From: Alteromonas stellipolaris
Lineage (GTDB): Bacteria; Pseudomonadota; Gammaproteobacteria; Enterobacterales; Alteromonadaceae
Direction: 5' to 3'
Assembly (NCBI RefSeq): GCF_001562115.1
Contig: NZ_CP013926.1
Coordinates: 3,596,001-3,660,000, forward strand
DNA length: 64,000 nucleotides
Under the pieces are notes generated by a model. It had not been told where the DNA came from. It did no database searches and was given only the letters and a program-made list of their open reading frames with translations. Both the position numbers and the translations under genes were made by a program. Below, piece by piece: positions 20,355 to 29,688 of this stretch (its first letter is position 1; each line of letters begins with the position of its first letter).

Positions 20355-21410
20355 TTGAATTTAGATAATTTTGCCGACACCCTGTGCTTACCCTCGCCTC
20401 TCGAGCCCTTTACGCCAGACTGGGAAGGTGCCGAACATGTATCAATGTTTGTTAAGCGTGACGATAGAATACATCCCGTCATTTCAGGCAATAAATGGCG
20501 TAAATTAAAGCACGCGTTTAATCTTACCCCGCCGTACACAGTGGATTTAGATACCGGATCGGGCTCGGGTCTGAGTTCAGTTTTGTACAGCCAGCCCTCC
20601 TCCGTAGTCAGTTTTGGCGGAGGTTTTTCCAACCACTTACATGCATTAGGTTATTTGTGTAATCAGCTGAATATTCCTTTTCACGCTATTATTCGCGGCG
20701 ATTACACAAAACACCCCAGCCCAATGATTCAGGATTTAGTGCAATGGGGCACCCAAATTCATTACGTGAATAAAGTAACCTACCAGCAAAGGGATGACCC
20801 TGCCTATTTAACCAGCCTACGCATACAGTTTCCTGATGCGTTGATTATTCCCGAAGGCGGTAGCCAAGTGGCGGCGCTAAAAGGCGTTCAAGAAGTTGTT
20901 AACGAAATAGATATCCCTTTCGACCATATTATTGCCCCTGTTGCTAGTGGCGCGACCTTGGCAGGGTTAACGTCTGCCCTGTCCCCCCACCAACACGCTA
21001 TTGGTATCGGAGTGTTAAAGGGAGAGGGATATTTAGAAGGGCTGGTCGAACAGTTTCTAGCGCCGGAGCTTGCTCTTAATTTTACTCAGGCATCTGCTTT
21101 GGCCTCTGACAAAACAAACCAATTCAGCATTAGTCATGATTTTCATTGCGGTGGATACGGAAAAATTCCCCCGTACCTGCAAACATTCTGTGAAAACTTC
21201 AATCAAACAATGCCGTTCGAAATTGAAGGGGTTTACTCTGGAAAGGTGTTTTGGGCACTTAAGAACTTGTTAGCAACGTTGGCTTCTACGAATACGTCGA
21301 CCAATGCATGTGAAAAAAAACCACTCGAAAAAGCAATTGAAAAAGGACAGACACTTATCATTGTTCACACTGGCGGTATTCAGGGTGCCAGAAAAAATAA
21401 AAACCCTTGA
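20355..21410 (+). CDS. PLP-dependent deaminase / D-cysteine desulfhydrase family protein
   Basis: 351 residues of the 1-aminocyclopropane-1-carboxylate deaminase family (tryptophan-synthase-beta fold). The PLP lysine motif is VKRDDRIHPVISGNKWRKLK near residues 34-53, followed by FGGGFSNHLHALG and the phosphate-binding VASGATLAGL. C-terminal HTGGIQG is also family-typical. A TTG start is used here because the in-frame codon two positions upstream is a stop two codons earlier and no ATG precedes the conserved region. A glycine-rich 25-residue insertion sits after the lysine motif. Substrate uncertain. Confidence 0.82.
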   Translation: MNLDNFADTLCLPSPLEPFTPDWEGAEHVSMFVKRDDRIHPVISGNKWRKLKHAFNLTPPYTVDLDTGSGSGLSSVLYSQPSSVVSFGGGFSNHLHALGYLCNQLNIPFHAIIRGDYTKHPSPMIQDLVQWGTQIHYVNKVTYQQRDDPAYLTSLRIQFPDALIIPEGGSQVAALKGVQEVVNEIDIPFDHIIAPVASGATLAGLTSALSPHQHAIGIGVLKGEGYLEGLVEQFLAPELALNFTQASALASDKTNQFSISHDFHCGGYGKIPPYLQTFCENFNQTMPFEIEGVYSGKVFWALKNLLATLASTNTSTNACEKKPLEKAIEKGQTLIIVHTGGIQGARKNKNP

Positions 21411-21547
21411 TCTTATAGACCCACACATTCGTTTAACCTAATATCAAGGCTGTGGAGAGTATTTATTTAAAAGCTCAGCCTGGTTGTATCTAGCTTCGCG
21501 TTACTCATAGCTACCGCTCAAACGCAATAATCGTTAGGAGATGCACC

Positions 21548-21958
21548 ATGATAAAAGGAACAAGTAGCTTACCACCACCTTTAAACATACTGGTTTCTAG
21601 GGCACTTAAATTATGCGAGATGGTACTTTCTACCAGTTCCGTATTCTACCCCTTCGCGGCTATCTATGAAGATGGAAAAGTTGGCTGTTTATTTAGCGAA
21701 GAAACCCATTACCGCATCGACGAAAGTCAGCTCATTGAGTGCTTACAGTGGCGAATTATCGACACTACCACAGACTCTGACAGTTACAGCATTCTCGTTT
21801 ATGCCGCGACGGTTGAAACGCAAAAGCATACACGTTTAGACGCTATCGCCATCAGCGCAGCTTGCCCAAATGATGAGGAACAGCTATTACTCTATCCTTA
21901 TTATCGAGTGGGTGACAAAATTGTGGTTTCCCCTCCCATCAATACAATGCCAGAATAG
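21548..21958 (+). CDS. conserved hypothetical cytoplasmic protein
   Basis: Not recognised. 136 residues, no signal peptide or membrane helix, mixed alpha/beta composition with acidic bias. GTTAGGAG lies 8 bases before the ATG, so translation is well supported. It stands alone between the PLP enzyme and the carboxynorspermidine genes. Confidence 0.6.
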   Translation: MIKGTSSLPPPLNILVSRALKLCEMVLSTSSVFYPFAAIYEDGKVGCLFSEETHYRIDESQLIECLQWRIIDTTTDSDSYSILVYAATVETQKHTRLDAIAISAACPNDEEQLLLYPYYRVGDKIVVSPPINTMPE

Positions 21959-22108
21959 GCGTTATCGCGTATAAATTATGCTTATTCGTTTTCCTTGTGT
22001 TTACGATGACTATTTTTTGTCGAACCTATGCTGTCTTTGCTTGCCAATTTGGTATCGTCTGCTAGCATTCAGCCCAAAATTCATTAGCTTATTTAGGGAT
22101 TAATTATT

Positions 22109-23311
22109 ATGTCTCGCGTTTTAATAATTGGTGCTGGTGGCGTTGCCTCAGTAACCGTAAAAAAGTGTGCACGTTTACCACAGCACTTTGACGAAATCTT
22201 TCTTGCCAGCCGCACAGTGTCTAAGTGTGAAGCTTTGCAACAAGAAGTAGGTGCAGACCGCGTTAAAGGTGTATTCGCCCTTGATGCTGATAACGCCAAA
22301 GAAGTAGAAGCGCTTATTAACGATGTTAAGCCTGACCTAGTAATTAACCTCGCGTTGCCTTATCAAGACTTGCCTATTATGGACGCGTGTTTAGCGACTA
22401 ACACCGACTACTTAGACACAGCAAACTACGAGCCAAAAGACGAAGCGAAATTCGAATACTCTTGGCAGTGGGCTTACCAGCAGAAATTTAAAGACGCTGG
22501 CATTATGGCGTTGTTAGGCAGTGGTTTTGATCCAGGTGTAACCAACGTATACACCGCTTACGCGGCTAAACACTATTTCGACGAAATTCACTACTTGGAT
22601 ATTGTTGATTGTAATGGTGGCGACCACGGACAAGCATTTGCGACCAACTTCAATCCTGAAATCAATATTCGTGAAATTACTCAACGTGGTCGTTTCTGGG
22701 AAAATGGCGAGTGGAAAGAAACCGATCCACTGAGCGTACGTGAAGATTTAGATTATCAAAACATTGGTGTACGCGCGTCTTACCTCATGTTCCATGAAGA
22801 ATTGGAATCTTTAGTGAAGCATTTCCCTACCCTTAAACGTGCTCGATTTTGGATGACCTTTGGTGATGAATACCTAACGCACCTTCGCGTATTAGAAGGC
22901 GTAGGCATGACCAGTATTGAACCGGTAGAATTCCAAGGCCAAAAAGTAGTGCCGCTAGAGTTCTTAAAGGCAGTACTGCCCAACCCAGGTTCACTGGCTG
23001 AAGGCTATACCGGCATGACCTGTATTGGTACTTACATTACGGGCATGAAAGATGGCAAAGAAAAAACCATCTTCATCTATAACAACTGTGAACATGCTAA
23101 GTGTAATGATGAAGTGGGTGCACAAGCGGTATCTTACACCACGGGTGTTCCGGCCATGATTGGCGCAGCACTAATGCTAAACGGCACTTGGAAAGAAAAC
23201 GGTGTTTGGAACATGGAACAATTTGATCCAGATCCATTCATGGACATGCTAAACGAGCACGGCCTACCTTGGCACGTACTTGAATGTGATAGCAGCCCAT
23301 TCACCAAGTAA
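22109..23311 (+). CDS. carboxynorspermidine dehydrogenase (synthase)
   Basis: Reductive condensation of aspartate semialdehyde with a diamine (1,3-diaminopropane or putrescine) to carboxynorspermidine or carboxyspermidine using NADPH. 400 residues of the saccharopine-dehydrogenase fold: Rossmann motif VLIIGAGGVASV at the N-terminus, then LASRTVSKCEALQ, GFDPGVTNVYTAYA and DCNGGDHG. The next gene is the matching decarboxylase, which fixes the assignment. Together they form the alternative spermidine/norspermidine route of vibrios and relatives. Confidence 0.92.
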   Translation: MSRVLIIGAGGVASVTVKKCARLPQHFDEIFLASRTVSKCEALQQEVGADRVKGVFALDADNAKEVEALINDVKPDLVINLALPYQDLPIMDACLATNTDYLDTANYEPKDEAKFEYSWQWAYQQKFKDAGIMALLGSGFDPGVTNVYTAYAAKHYFDEIHYLDIVDCNGGDHGQAFATNFNPEINIREITQRGRFWENGEWKETDPLSVREDLDYQNIGVRASYLMFHEELESLVKHFPTLKRARFWMTFGDEYLTHLRVLEGVGMTSIEPVEFQGQKVVPLEFLKAVLPNPGSLAEGYTGMTCIGTYITGMKDGKEKTIFIYNNCEHAKCNDEVGAQAVSYTTGVPAMIGAALMLNGTWKENGVWNMEQFDPDPFMDMLNEHGLPWHVLECDSSPFTK

Positions 23312-23340
23312 TATTATACTGTAACTGGAGCAAATAAAGG

Positions 23341-24471
23341 TTGGCAGACTTAACGCAACGAACAGATATCCCTTCTCCTTGCTACGTGCTGGAAGAGGAA
23401 AAACTCATCCGAAACCTTGAGTTGATGAAGCGTGTACAAGATGAGTCAGGCGTTAGAATTATTCTGGCTTTGAAAGGTTTTTCAATGTGGTCGAGCTTCG
23501 ACATCATTAAACCTTATTTACATGGCGCAACCGCAAGCTCGGTATGGGAAGCCAAATTAGCCGCTGAAATGGGTAAAGAAGTACATGCCTATTCTCCAGC
23601 TTATAAAAAGGCGGATATAGAAGAACTGGCGACGCTGGTGAATCACTTGTCGTTTAATAGTCTGTCACAATGGCAAACTCATAAAGATGCGCTTGCAGGC
23701 GTATCTTTAGGTTTGCGCATTAATCCAGAACATCAAGAAGCAGATACCCCGCTTTACGATCCCGCAGCGCCTGGTTCGCGATTAGGGCTTCGTGTCAGCG
23801 AATTAGAAGGCGTAGATTTATCTGGCATTGACGGCTTCCATTGTCATAACCTGTGTGAGTGCGACTCGTTTGCTACCGAACGTACGCTTAAAGCAATAGA
23901 GGCACGCTTTGGCGATTACCTAGCCCAATTGAAATGGCTAAACTTAGGTGGCGGCCACTTGATGACTAGCGAAGGTTACGATGTAGAACATCTAATCAAA
24001 ACCCTAAGCGATTTTAAACAACGTTACCCGCATTTAGACGTGATTTTGGAGCCAGGCTCTGCAGTTGCATGGCAGACAGGACCGTTGATTGCTGAAGTGG
24101 TGGATGTGGTAAACAACGATGGTGATATTGCCATTTTAGATATTTCAGCCACGGCGCACATGCCAGATGTGCTTGAAATGCCTTATCGCCCGACGATTTT
24201 AAATGCATCCTTAGCTGGCGAAAAAGCCTACGACTATCGCTTAGGTGGAAACTCCTGCTTAGCGGGCGATGTTATTGATACTTACTCTTTCGATGCACCA
24301 CTAAAAGCTGGTGACCGATTGCAGTTTGAAGACATGATGCACTACACCATGGTGAAAACGTCGTTCTTCAACGGCGTTGAACACCCTGCTATTGGTATTT
24401 TACGTAAAAATGGTGAGTTCGAAATTGTTCGCCAGTTTACTTACGAAGACTTTAAAGGCCGCTTGTCTTAA
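23341..24471 (+). CDS. nspC: carboxynorspermidine decarboxylase
   Basis: PLP fold-III decarboxylase that makes norspermidine or spermidine from the carboxylated product of the upstream enzyme. About 376 residues. The PLP lysine is in the segment ILALKGFSMW near residue 40; HCHNLCE, LNLGGGH and EPGSAVAW are phosphate- and substrate-binding motifs of the family. TTG start, with GGAG 11 bases upstream, 30 bases after the dehydrogenase stop. A terminator follows. Confidence 0.93.
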   Translation: MADLTQRTDIPSPCYVLEEEKLIRNLELMKRVQDESGVRIILALKGFSMWSSFDIIKPYLHGATASSVWEAKLAAEMGKEVHAYSPAYKKADIEELATLVNHLSFNSLSQWQTHKDALAGVSLGLRINPEHQEADTPLYDPAAPGSRLGLRVSELEGVDLSGIDGFHCHNLCECDSFATERTLKAIEARFGDYLAQLKWLNLGGGHLMTSEGYDVEHLIKTLSDFKQRYPHLDVILEPGSAVAWQTGPLIAEVVDVVNNDGDIAILDISATAHMPDVLEMPYRPTILNASLAGEKAYDYRLGGNSCLAGDVIDTYSFDAPLKAGDRLQFEDMMHYTMVKTSFFNGVEHPAIGILRKNGEFEIVRQFTYEDFKGRLS

Positions 24472-24498
24472 ACAACAAATAGCGACTTTTGCAAAAAA

Positions 24499-24536
24499 TA
24501 AATGCCCGCAGCGTTAAACGCTAGCGGGCATTTTTA
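24499..24536 (+). terminator. rho-independent terminator after nspC
   Basis: Arms AAATGCCCGC (24500-24509) and GCGGGCATTT (24524-24533) with an inner AGCG/CGCT extension, followed by T-rich sequence. The A-rich left side makes it usable from the minus strand too. Confidence 0.9.
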
Positions 24537-24576
24537 TTCGTGGCGATTGAACAAAGGGGAGTTGATAAAAACTATT

Positions 24577-24840
24577 CTATAAGATGCCTGTACCATTAAG
24601 GTTTTGGCTTTTATCTACTGTACCTTCCGCGATAACCGTATCATCAAGATAAATGGCAAATGGCGTACCTTCTGGGCCTGTTAAATTGTACCGAAAGCCA
24701 TGCATTTCATCGGCTAAAGCTAATTTCACCTGAGTTTTAGGATGAATTAAATCGTATTCACCGGAATCGCCGGATTTATCAAAAATATCGACGACCCATT
24801 TACCCTCTGGCATCTCAATTCTTAAGAGTTGCTGACTCAT
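24577..24840 (-). CDS. small conserved hypothetical protein
   Basis: Not recognised. 87 residues, predicted soluble and beta-rich (alternating hydrophobic segments KWVVDIFD, YDLIHP, FRYNLTG, FAIYLDD). AGGATAG gives a reasonable ribosome site about 7 bases before the ATG. It lies between the nspC terminator and rsmI. Confidence 0.6.
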   Translation of the reverse strand: MSQQLLRIEMPEGKWVVDIFDKSGDSGEYDLIHPKTQVKLALADEMHGFRYNLTGPEGTPFAIYLDDTVIAEGTVDKSQNLNGTGIL

Positions 24841-24953
24841 AACTATCCTCCAACCTTACACTTAACGTTATAAGCAATAGTACAAAATGCACTAAGCCTA
24901 TTTCGTGTTAACTATATTGTTTAGATAGGTACCCTCAACATATGGGTCTGAGA

Positions 24954-25796
24954 TCAATCAGTTTCTTTTGCTTCCAGCCCAGCTTGGTACAAGGCATTCT
25001 TTTTTAAGTCATAGTGATCGGCCACAACGGCTGCCGCTTTTTTCAATGGCATGTGATCACATAACGTGGTTAAAAGAGACATGGCTTCGGCCGATATTTC
25101 AGATAAATTCACTTGGGCTGGCGACACCATCACTACAAACTCACCTTTTTGGTGGGCTGCTTCAGCCTCCAAATAATCAATAACATCACTTGGGGTGCCA
25201 CTCACGTAAGTTTCAAAGGTTTTGCTAAGTTCTTTGGCCACTACAATATGCCTGTCTCCTAGCACGCGGTCGATGTCTTTCACCGTGGCTAAAATTCGAC
25301 GGGGAGCTTCGTAAAATACGCTTGTGCAAGTGCGTTCTTTTAATTCAGCAAGTTGGTTGTCTTTGGCTTGAGTTTTTACTGGTAGAAAACCTTCAAAAAT
25401 GAACCGGTCTGTTGGCAGCCCTGAAGCACTTAACGCGGTAATAGCGGCACATGGGCCTGGCAGTGCAGTAACCGGAATACCTTCTTCACGACAGCGCCTA
25501 ACAAATACGAAACCTGGATCGCTAATTAATGGTGTACCCGCATCACTGATTAACGCTACCGATTCGCCGTCTTTTAAGCGCTGTACCAACATCGCCGTAC
25601 GTTTATCTTCATTGTGATCATGCAGCGATAAGGTACGGGTTGAAATACTGAAGTGCTGTAACAACCGCGAGCTGTGTCGTGTATCTTCCGCAGCAATCCA
25701 ATTAACCTGTTTTAATACCTCGATAGCTCTGGCGCTAATATCATCAAGGTTGCCGATAGGTGTAGGAACAATATACAAGGTGGCGAAATTGGTCAT
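24954..25796 (-). CDS. rsmI: 16S rRNA (cytidine-1402 2'-O)-methyltransferase
   Basis: Methylates C1402 of 16S rRNA with S-adenosylmethionine. From the ATG at 25796 it is 280 residues, close to the E. coli protein, with LYIVPTPIGNLDD starting at residue 6. The reading frame extends 27 codons further upstream, but that part is hydrophobic, unlike the family, and overlaps the lpoA control region. Motifs AAEDTRHSSRLLQHF and ISDAGTPLISDPG are diagnostic. Divergent from lpoA, as in E. coli. Confidence 0.93.
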   Translation of the reverse strand: MTNFATLYIVPTPIGNLDDISARAIEVLKQVNWIAAEDTRHSSRLLQHFSISTRTLSLHDHNEDKRTAMLVQRLKDGESVALISDAGTPLISDPGFVFVRRCREEGIPVTALPGPCAAITALSASGLPTDRFIFEGFLPVKTQAKDNQLAELKERTCTSVFYEAPRRILATVKDIDRVLGDRHIVVAKELSKTFETYVSGTPSDVIDYLEAEAAHQKGEFVVMVSPAQVNLSEISAEAMSLLTTLCDHMPLKKAAAVVADHYDLKKNALYQAGLEAKETD

Positions 25797-25935
25797 ATAA
25801 ACAATAAAAATAACGAATAATAAAGAAAGTGTACCACGCCATTGGGCTAGTTTACGCCGGCAAACGTAGATTTTCATCGTGGTTAGGATAAACTTGCTGC
25901 TACTTGCCGTTAAACGAAGTGAAAGGAAACAGACT

Positions 25936-27918
25936 GTGGGTCACATTGGACATTTTACAAAGCGCATTACCTTTGCAATGGCGACAGCCACCAGCGTGCT
26001 GTATTTAGCGGGCTGCGGAAGCACACCTGAACCCACCTCGGCACCTAAAATTATCAACACTGAACCAGTAGCAGCGCCAGTAGAGCAGCACATTACGCCT
26101 GAACACAAGCTGGTAGAAGCCAAAAAAGTATGGCTTCAAACCCGAGATAAAGTGAAACGAGATACCTTACTGCTAGATGCAGTGAGCCTTTATCTCGCGC
26201 AAGGCGATACCATTTTAGCGCAGCAAATCTTGTTTGAAATGAAACAAGACGGTGTAGCTACCTCGCTACAAGATAGCTACGCCATACATGTTGCGATGGC
26301 GTATCAAAACGACCCATCTTCGTCACCAGCACAACTTACAGCAATGTTAGAAGACGTTAACACTAGCCCTGCCCTTATTGCCAAACTGGCAGCCCTTCAA
26401 GCAGACCTTTATGCCAAACAAGGGTTGTGGGCTAAAGCGGCAAATAGCGTTTTGTCTACCGAGCTAGAAGATGAGAAAAAAGTGGCGCAGGTGTGGACAT
26501 TTCTGAATCAAATACCAGCCGATGAACTCAAGCAAAGTGAAAACCAATACCCTAAGTTGCAGCCTTTCTTTGCCCTTCGTCAATTAACCATTGAAAGTGC
26601 ACGAAACCCACAACAGTTGAACCAGTCAATTGCGCAGTACCAGCAGGTTTATGCAGGCCATATGTTGGCGCAGCATTTACCTAAAGAGGTTGCCTTAGCT
26701 CAAGAGCTCACCGCCCCTCAAATTCGCGAACTCGTCGTGCTACTGCCATTAAGCGGAAGATTGGCGGCTACTGGTGAAGCAGTGAAGGATGGCATTATGG
26801 CGGGCTATTACCAACAGCTTCAACGAAGCAGCAACCCAAATAGCTTGCCTGCCATTCGGTTTGTAGATACCACCAATGCCGATACACAAACCATGGTCGC
26901 CGCCATTGGCGATGCTAAATTTATAGTGGGTCCGCTACTAAAAGAAACCGTTGAGCAATTAATACCAGCGTTACCCCCTGGCGTGAACATGCTAGCGTTA
27001 AACCGCCCAGACGAAATGCCGACAATTTCAGAGAGCTCAGCCTCAGTAAACTCTGCGCCTTCAAACTCAAAGCCTTTAATCCCAGAAGCCGTTAACGCTG
27101 AATCTGAAATGCCTTCCAGCGCAGCACCGGCCGTTAATTATTTCGCACTTGCGCCGGAAGATGAAGCGAACCAACTTGCAGAGTTTATCTATAGCAAAGG
27201 CTTTAGAGCCCCTATCGTTATTGCGGCACAAAGTAACTTGTACCAGCGTATGAACGATGCCTTTAAATCCCGTTGGAACACCTTGCACGAACAAGAAGCC
27301 CAAGCCCGAAAGGCCAATATTACCTCAGTAACGTTCAACGATAGTGAATCGTTACGAGAAGGTATTACCCAAGCTTTAGATGTAGCGCAAAGTAATCAGC
27401 GCATTAACCAAATTGAATACATGACGAACGAAGAAGTGTACAACATGCCTCGTAGCAGACGAGACATCGATGCGATTGTCGCGTTCGCGTCGCCGCAAGA
27501 TACCGAACTTTTGAACCCCATTATTGAAGCTAGCTTAAACCCATACGATGGAAAACAAGTGCCTGTTTATGCGACCTCTCGCTCAATGGATTACAACAGC
27601 GGCAAGAACCAATGGCGTGATTTACAAAACGTACGCTTTATCGACATGCCATGGATGATGCCAGATCATAAGTGGCAGCAACTTGCTCAAGAAACGAAGC
27701 AAACCTGGCCCGATCGCAGCACGTTGCAAAATAGACTATTCGCCTTTGGTGTAGATGCATACGAATTGCTTCCCCAATTAGGAATGCTAAATACCTTGTC
27801 TTACATCACATTTGACGGGTTAACCGGCACTCTTACACTGAACAAAAACAGCGAAGTAGAACGAAACTTACCTCAAGCCGTTATACGTAACGAGCGTGTG
27901 CAAATGCTAATGGAGTAA
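25936..27918 (+). CDS. lpoA: penicillin-binding protein activator LpoA
   Basis: Outer-membrane lipoprotein that activates PBP1A in peptidoglycan synthesis. The GTG at 25936 is chosen because AGGA lies 8 bases upstream and it gives a lipoprotein signal with lipobox LAGC near residues 23-26; the frame is open about 19 codons further 5'. About 660 residues: N-terminal helical TPR-like part (about 50-250), then a periplasmic-binding-like LppC domain from LVVLLPLSGRLAATG. A Ser/Pro/Ala-rich insert near residues 370-400 is longer than I would expect. Upstream of yraN by 6 bases. Confidence 0.92.
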   Translation: MGHIGHFTKRITFAMATATSVLYLAGCGSTPEPTSAPKIINTEPVAAPVEQHITPEHKLVEAKKVWLQTRDKVKRDTLLLDAVSLYLAQGDTILAQQILFEMKQDGVATSLQDSYAIHVAMAYQNDPSSSPAQLTAMLEDVNTSPALIAKLAALQADLYAKQGLWAKAANSVLSTELEDEKKVAQVWTFLNQIPADELKQSENQYPKLQPFFALRQLTIESARNPQQLNQSIAQYQQVYAGHMLAQHLPKEVALAQELTAPQIRELVVLLPLSGRLAATGEAVKDGIMAGYYQQLQRSSNPNSLPAIRFVDTTNADTQTMVAAIGDAKFIVGPLLKETVEQLIPALPPGVNMLALNRPDEMPTISESSASVNSAPSNSKPLIPEAVNAESEMPSSAAPAVNYFALAPEDEANQLAEFIYSKGFRAPIVIAAQSNLYQRMNDAFKSRWNTLHEQEAQARKANITSVTFNDSESLREGITQALDVAQSNQRINQIEYMTNEEVYNMPRSRRDIDAIVAFASPQDTELLNPIIEASLNPYDGKQVPVYATSRSMDYNSGKNQWRDLQNVRFIDMPWMMPDHKWQQLAQETKQTWPDRSTLQNRLFAFGVDAYELLPQLGMLNTLSYITFDGLTGTLTLNKNSEVERNLPQAVIRNERVQMLME

Positions 27919-27924
27919 ATAACA

Positions 27925-28266
27925 TTGTCCGTATTGCAAGGGAATGCAGCAGAAAACAAGGCCGTTGATTACTTAGAGGAACAAGGGCTTACATTACGTT
28001 GTCGTAACTACCGAACTAAACGTGGTGAACTTGATATCGTTATGCAAGATGGTGACACCATTGTTTGCGTAGAAGTGAAGTTTCGCAAACAATCTCAGTA
28101 TGGTCACGCTGCCGAATTTGTCACAATGAAGAAACTTCAACGAATTCAGGCTGCGTTTGCGTTCTATTTGTTAGATAATAAGCTTAATCCCGCGTCTACC
28201 CCATTACGCATAGACGTTATCGCCATTGACGGAAGCGACCTTCAGTGGCTTAAAAATATTGGATAA
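27925..28266 (+). CDS. yraN: YraN/UPF0102-family protein
   Basis: 113 residues with the nuclease-like core NYRTKRGELDIV...VCVEVKFR, a GELD...EVK arrangement reminiscent of Holliday-junction resolvase/restriction folds. Activity in the family is not settled. TTG start with GGAG 9 bases upstream, 6 bases after lpoA, so co-transcribed. Position matches the E. coli rsmI-lpoA-yraN-diaA-dolP order. Confidence 0.9.
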   Translation: MSVLQGNAAENKAVDYLEEQGLTLRCRNYRTKRGELDIVMQDGDTIVCVEVKFRKQSQYGHAAEFVTMKKLQRIQAAFAFYLLDNKLNPASTPLRIDVIAIDGSDLQWLKNIG

Positions 28267-28308
28267 ACCGCGCGTAGCTGTTAGGTATGCTGGTGAATAG
28301 GTGTAGGT

Positions 28309-28402
28309 AGTACTTAGGCTGTAGTAAACCCTCCGCCGCATGGATGCGGCGGCGGAGCTCCCATAGATGGGTTCACAGCGTGTTTACGGAAGCCTAAGTA
28401 CT
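28309..28402. repeat. nested palindromic intergenic element, copy A
   Basis: Outer perfect 12-base arms AGTACTTAGGCT (28309-28320) and AGCCTAAGTACT (28391-28402); next inner arms GTAAAC / GTTTAC (28324-28329, 28382-28387); inside, two small hairpins, CCCAT..ATGGG and CGCCGCAT-GG-ATGCGGCG. On the minus strand it shares the order CGTAAA, CCCAT-ATGGG, GCTCC, GCATCCATGC, GGAGGG with copies B and C. It lies between yraN and diaA. Confidence 0.85.
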
Positions 28403-28478
28403 GAACTGCGCCAAATTCTCAAGCCCTACCTCCTACAGCGTGATGTGCACTCATTATTGAGATTGCTTGATATCCTGA

Positions 28479-29093
<615 letters not shown>

Positions 29094-29106
29094 CGTTTAC
29101 CCATTT

Positions 29107-29688
29107 ATGAAACGAGTTAAAACGTTAAGTATTACCCTTGTATCACTACTTTTTGTAATGCAATTACAGGGCTGCGTAGTGGCGGTTGGTGCTGCGGGTG
29201 CCATGGCAGCAAAAGTGGCGAACGACAGACGCACCGTTGGGACTCAACTTGATGACCAAAACGCAGGTCGCTCTGTAGCTTATCAGTGGTCCAAAAGTGA
29301 AGCGCTTAAAGAGCAAACCAACCTACAAGTAGATATGTATAACGGCATTGCTTTGCTTACTGGCCAAGCCCCCACGCAAGCGTTAATTGATGAAGCGGTT
29401 AGACGGGCTCAAGAAGTCGATTACCTTAAGAAAATACACAATCAAATTCGCATTGGCGAGCCTATTGGCGCGGGCACCCAAGCCAACGATATTTGGCTTG
29501 CATCAAAAGTCCGCACCAAGATAGTGGCCGATGAACGCGTGCCTGCATTGCAGGTTAGCGTGGTAGTGCAAGACTCTGAAGTGTTCTTAATGGGCCGATT
29601 AACCAATGCAGAAGCTAATGCTGCTGTAGATATCGCAAGGAACATAACGGGCGTAGCCCGCGTAGTGCGCGCATTTGAGATCATTTAG
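29107..29688 (+). CDS. dolP: BON-domain outer-membrane lipoprotein DolP
   Basis: Envelope lipoprotein that supports outer-membrane integrity. About 193 residues from the ATG at 29107; the frame is open upstream but only as overlap with diaA. Lipobox LQGC near residues 20-23, then two BON domains (about 60-125 and 135-190: LQVDMYNGIALLTGQAP and LQVSVVVQDSEVFLMGRL). The ribosome site is weak, and translation may couple to diaA 13 bases upstream. Confidence 0.9.
   Translation: MKRVKTLSITLVSLLFVMQLQGCVVAVGAAGAMAAKVANDRRTVGTQLDDQNAGRSVAYQWSKSEALKEQTNLQVDMYNGIALLTGQAPTQALIDEAVRRAQEVDYLKKIHNQIRIGEPIGAGTQANDIWLASKVRTKIVADERVPALQVSVVVQDSEVFLMGRLTNAEANAAVDIARNITGVARVVRAFEII

Noticed and set aside
25797..25877. 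N-terminal 27-residue extension of RsmI as a signal peptide
   Set aside because: RsmI is cytoplasmic and homologues begin near the ATG at 25796; the extension lies in the lpoA upstream region.
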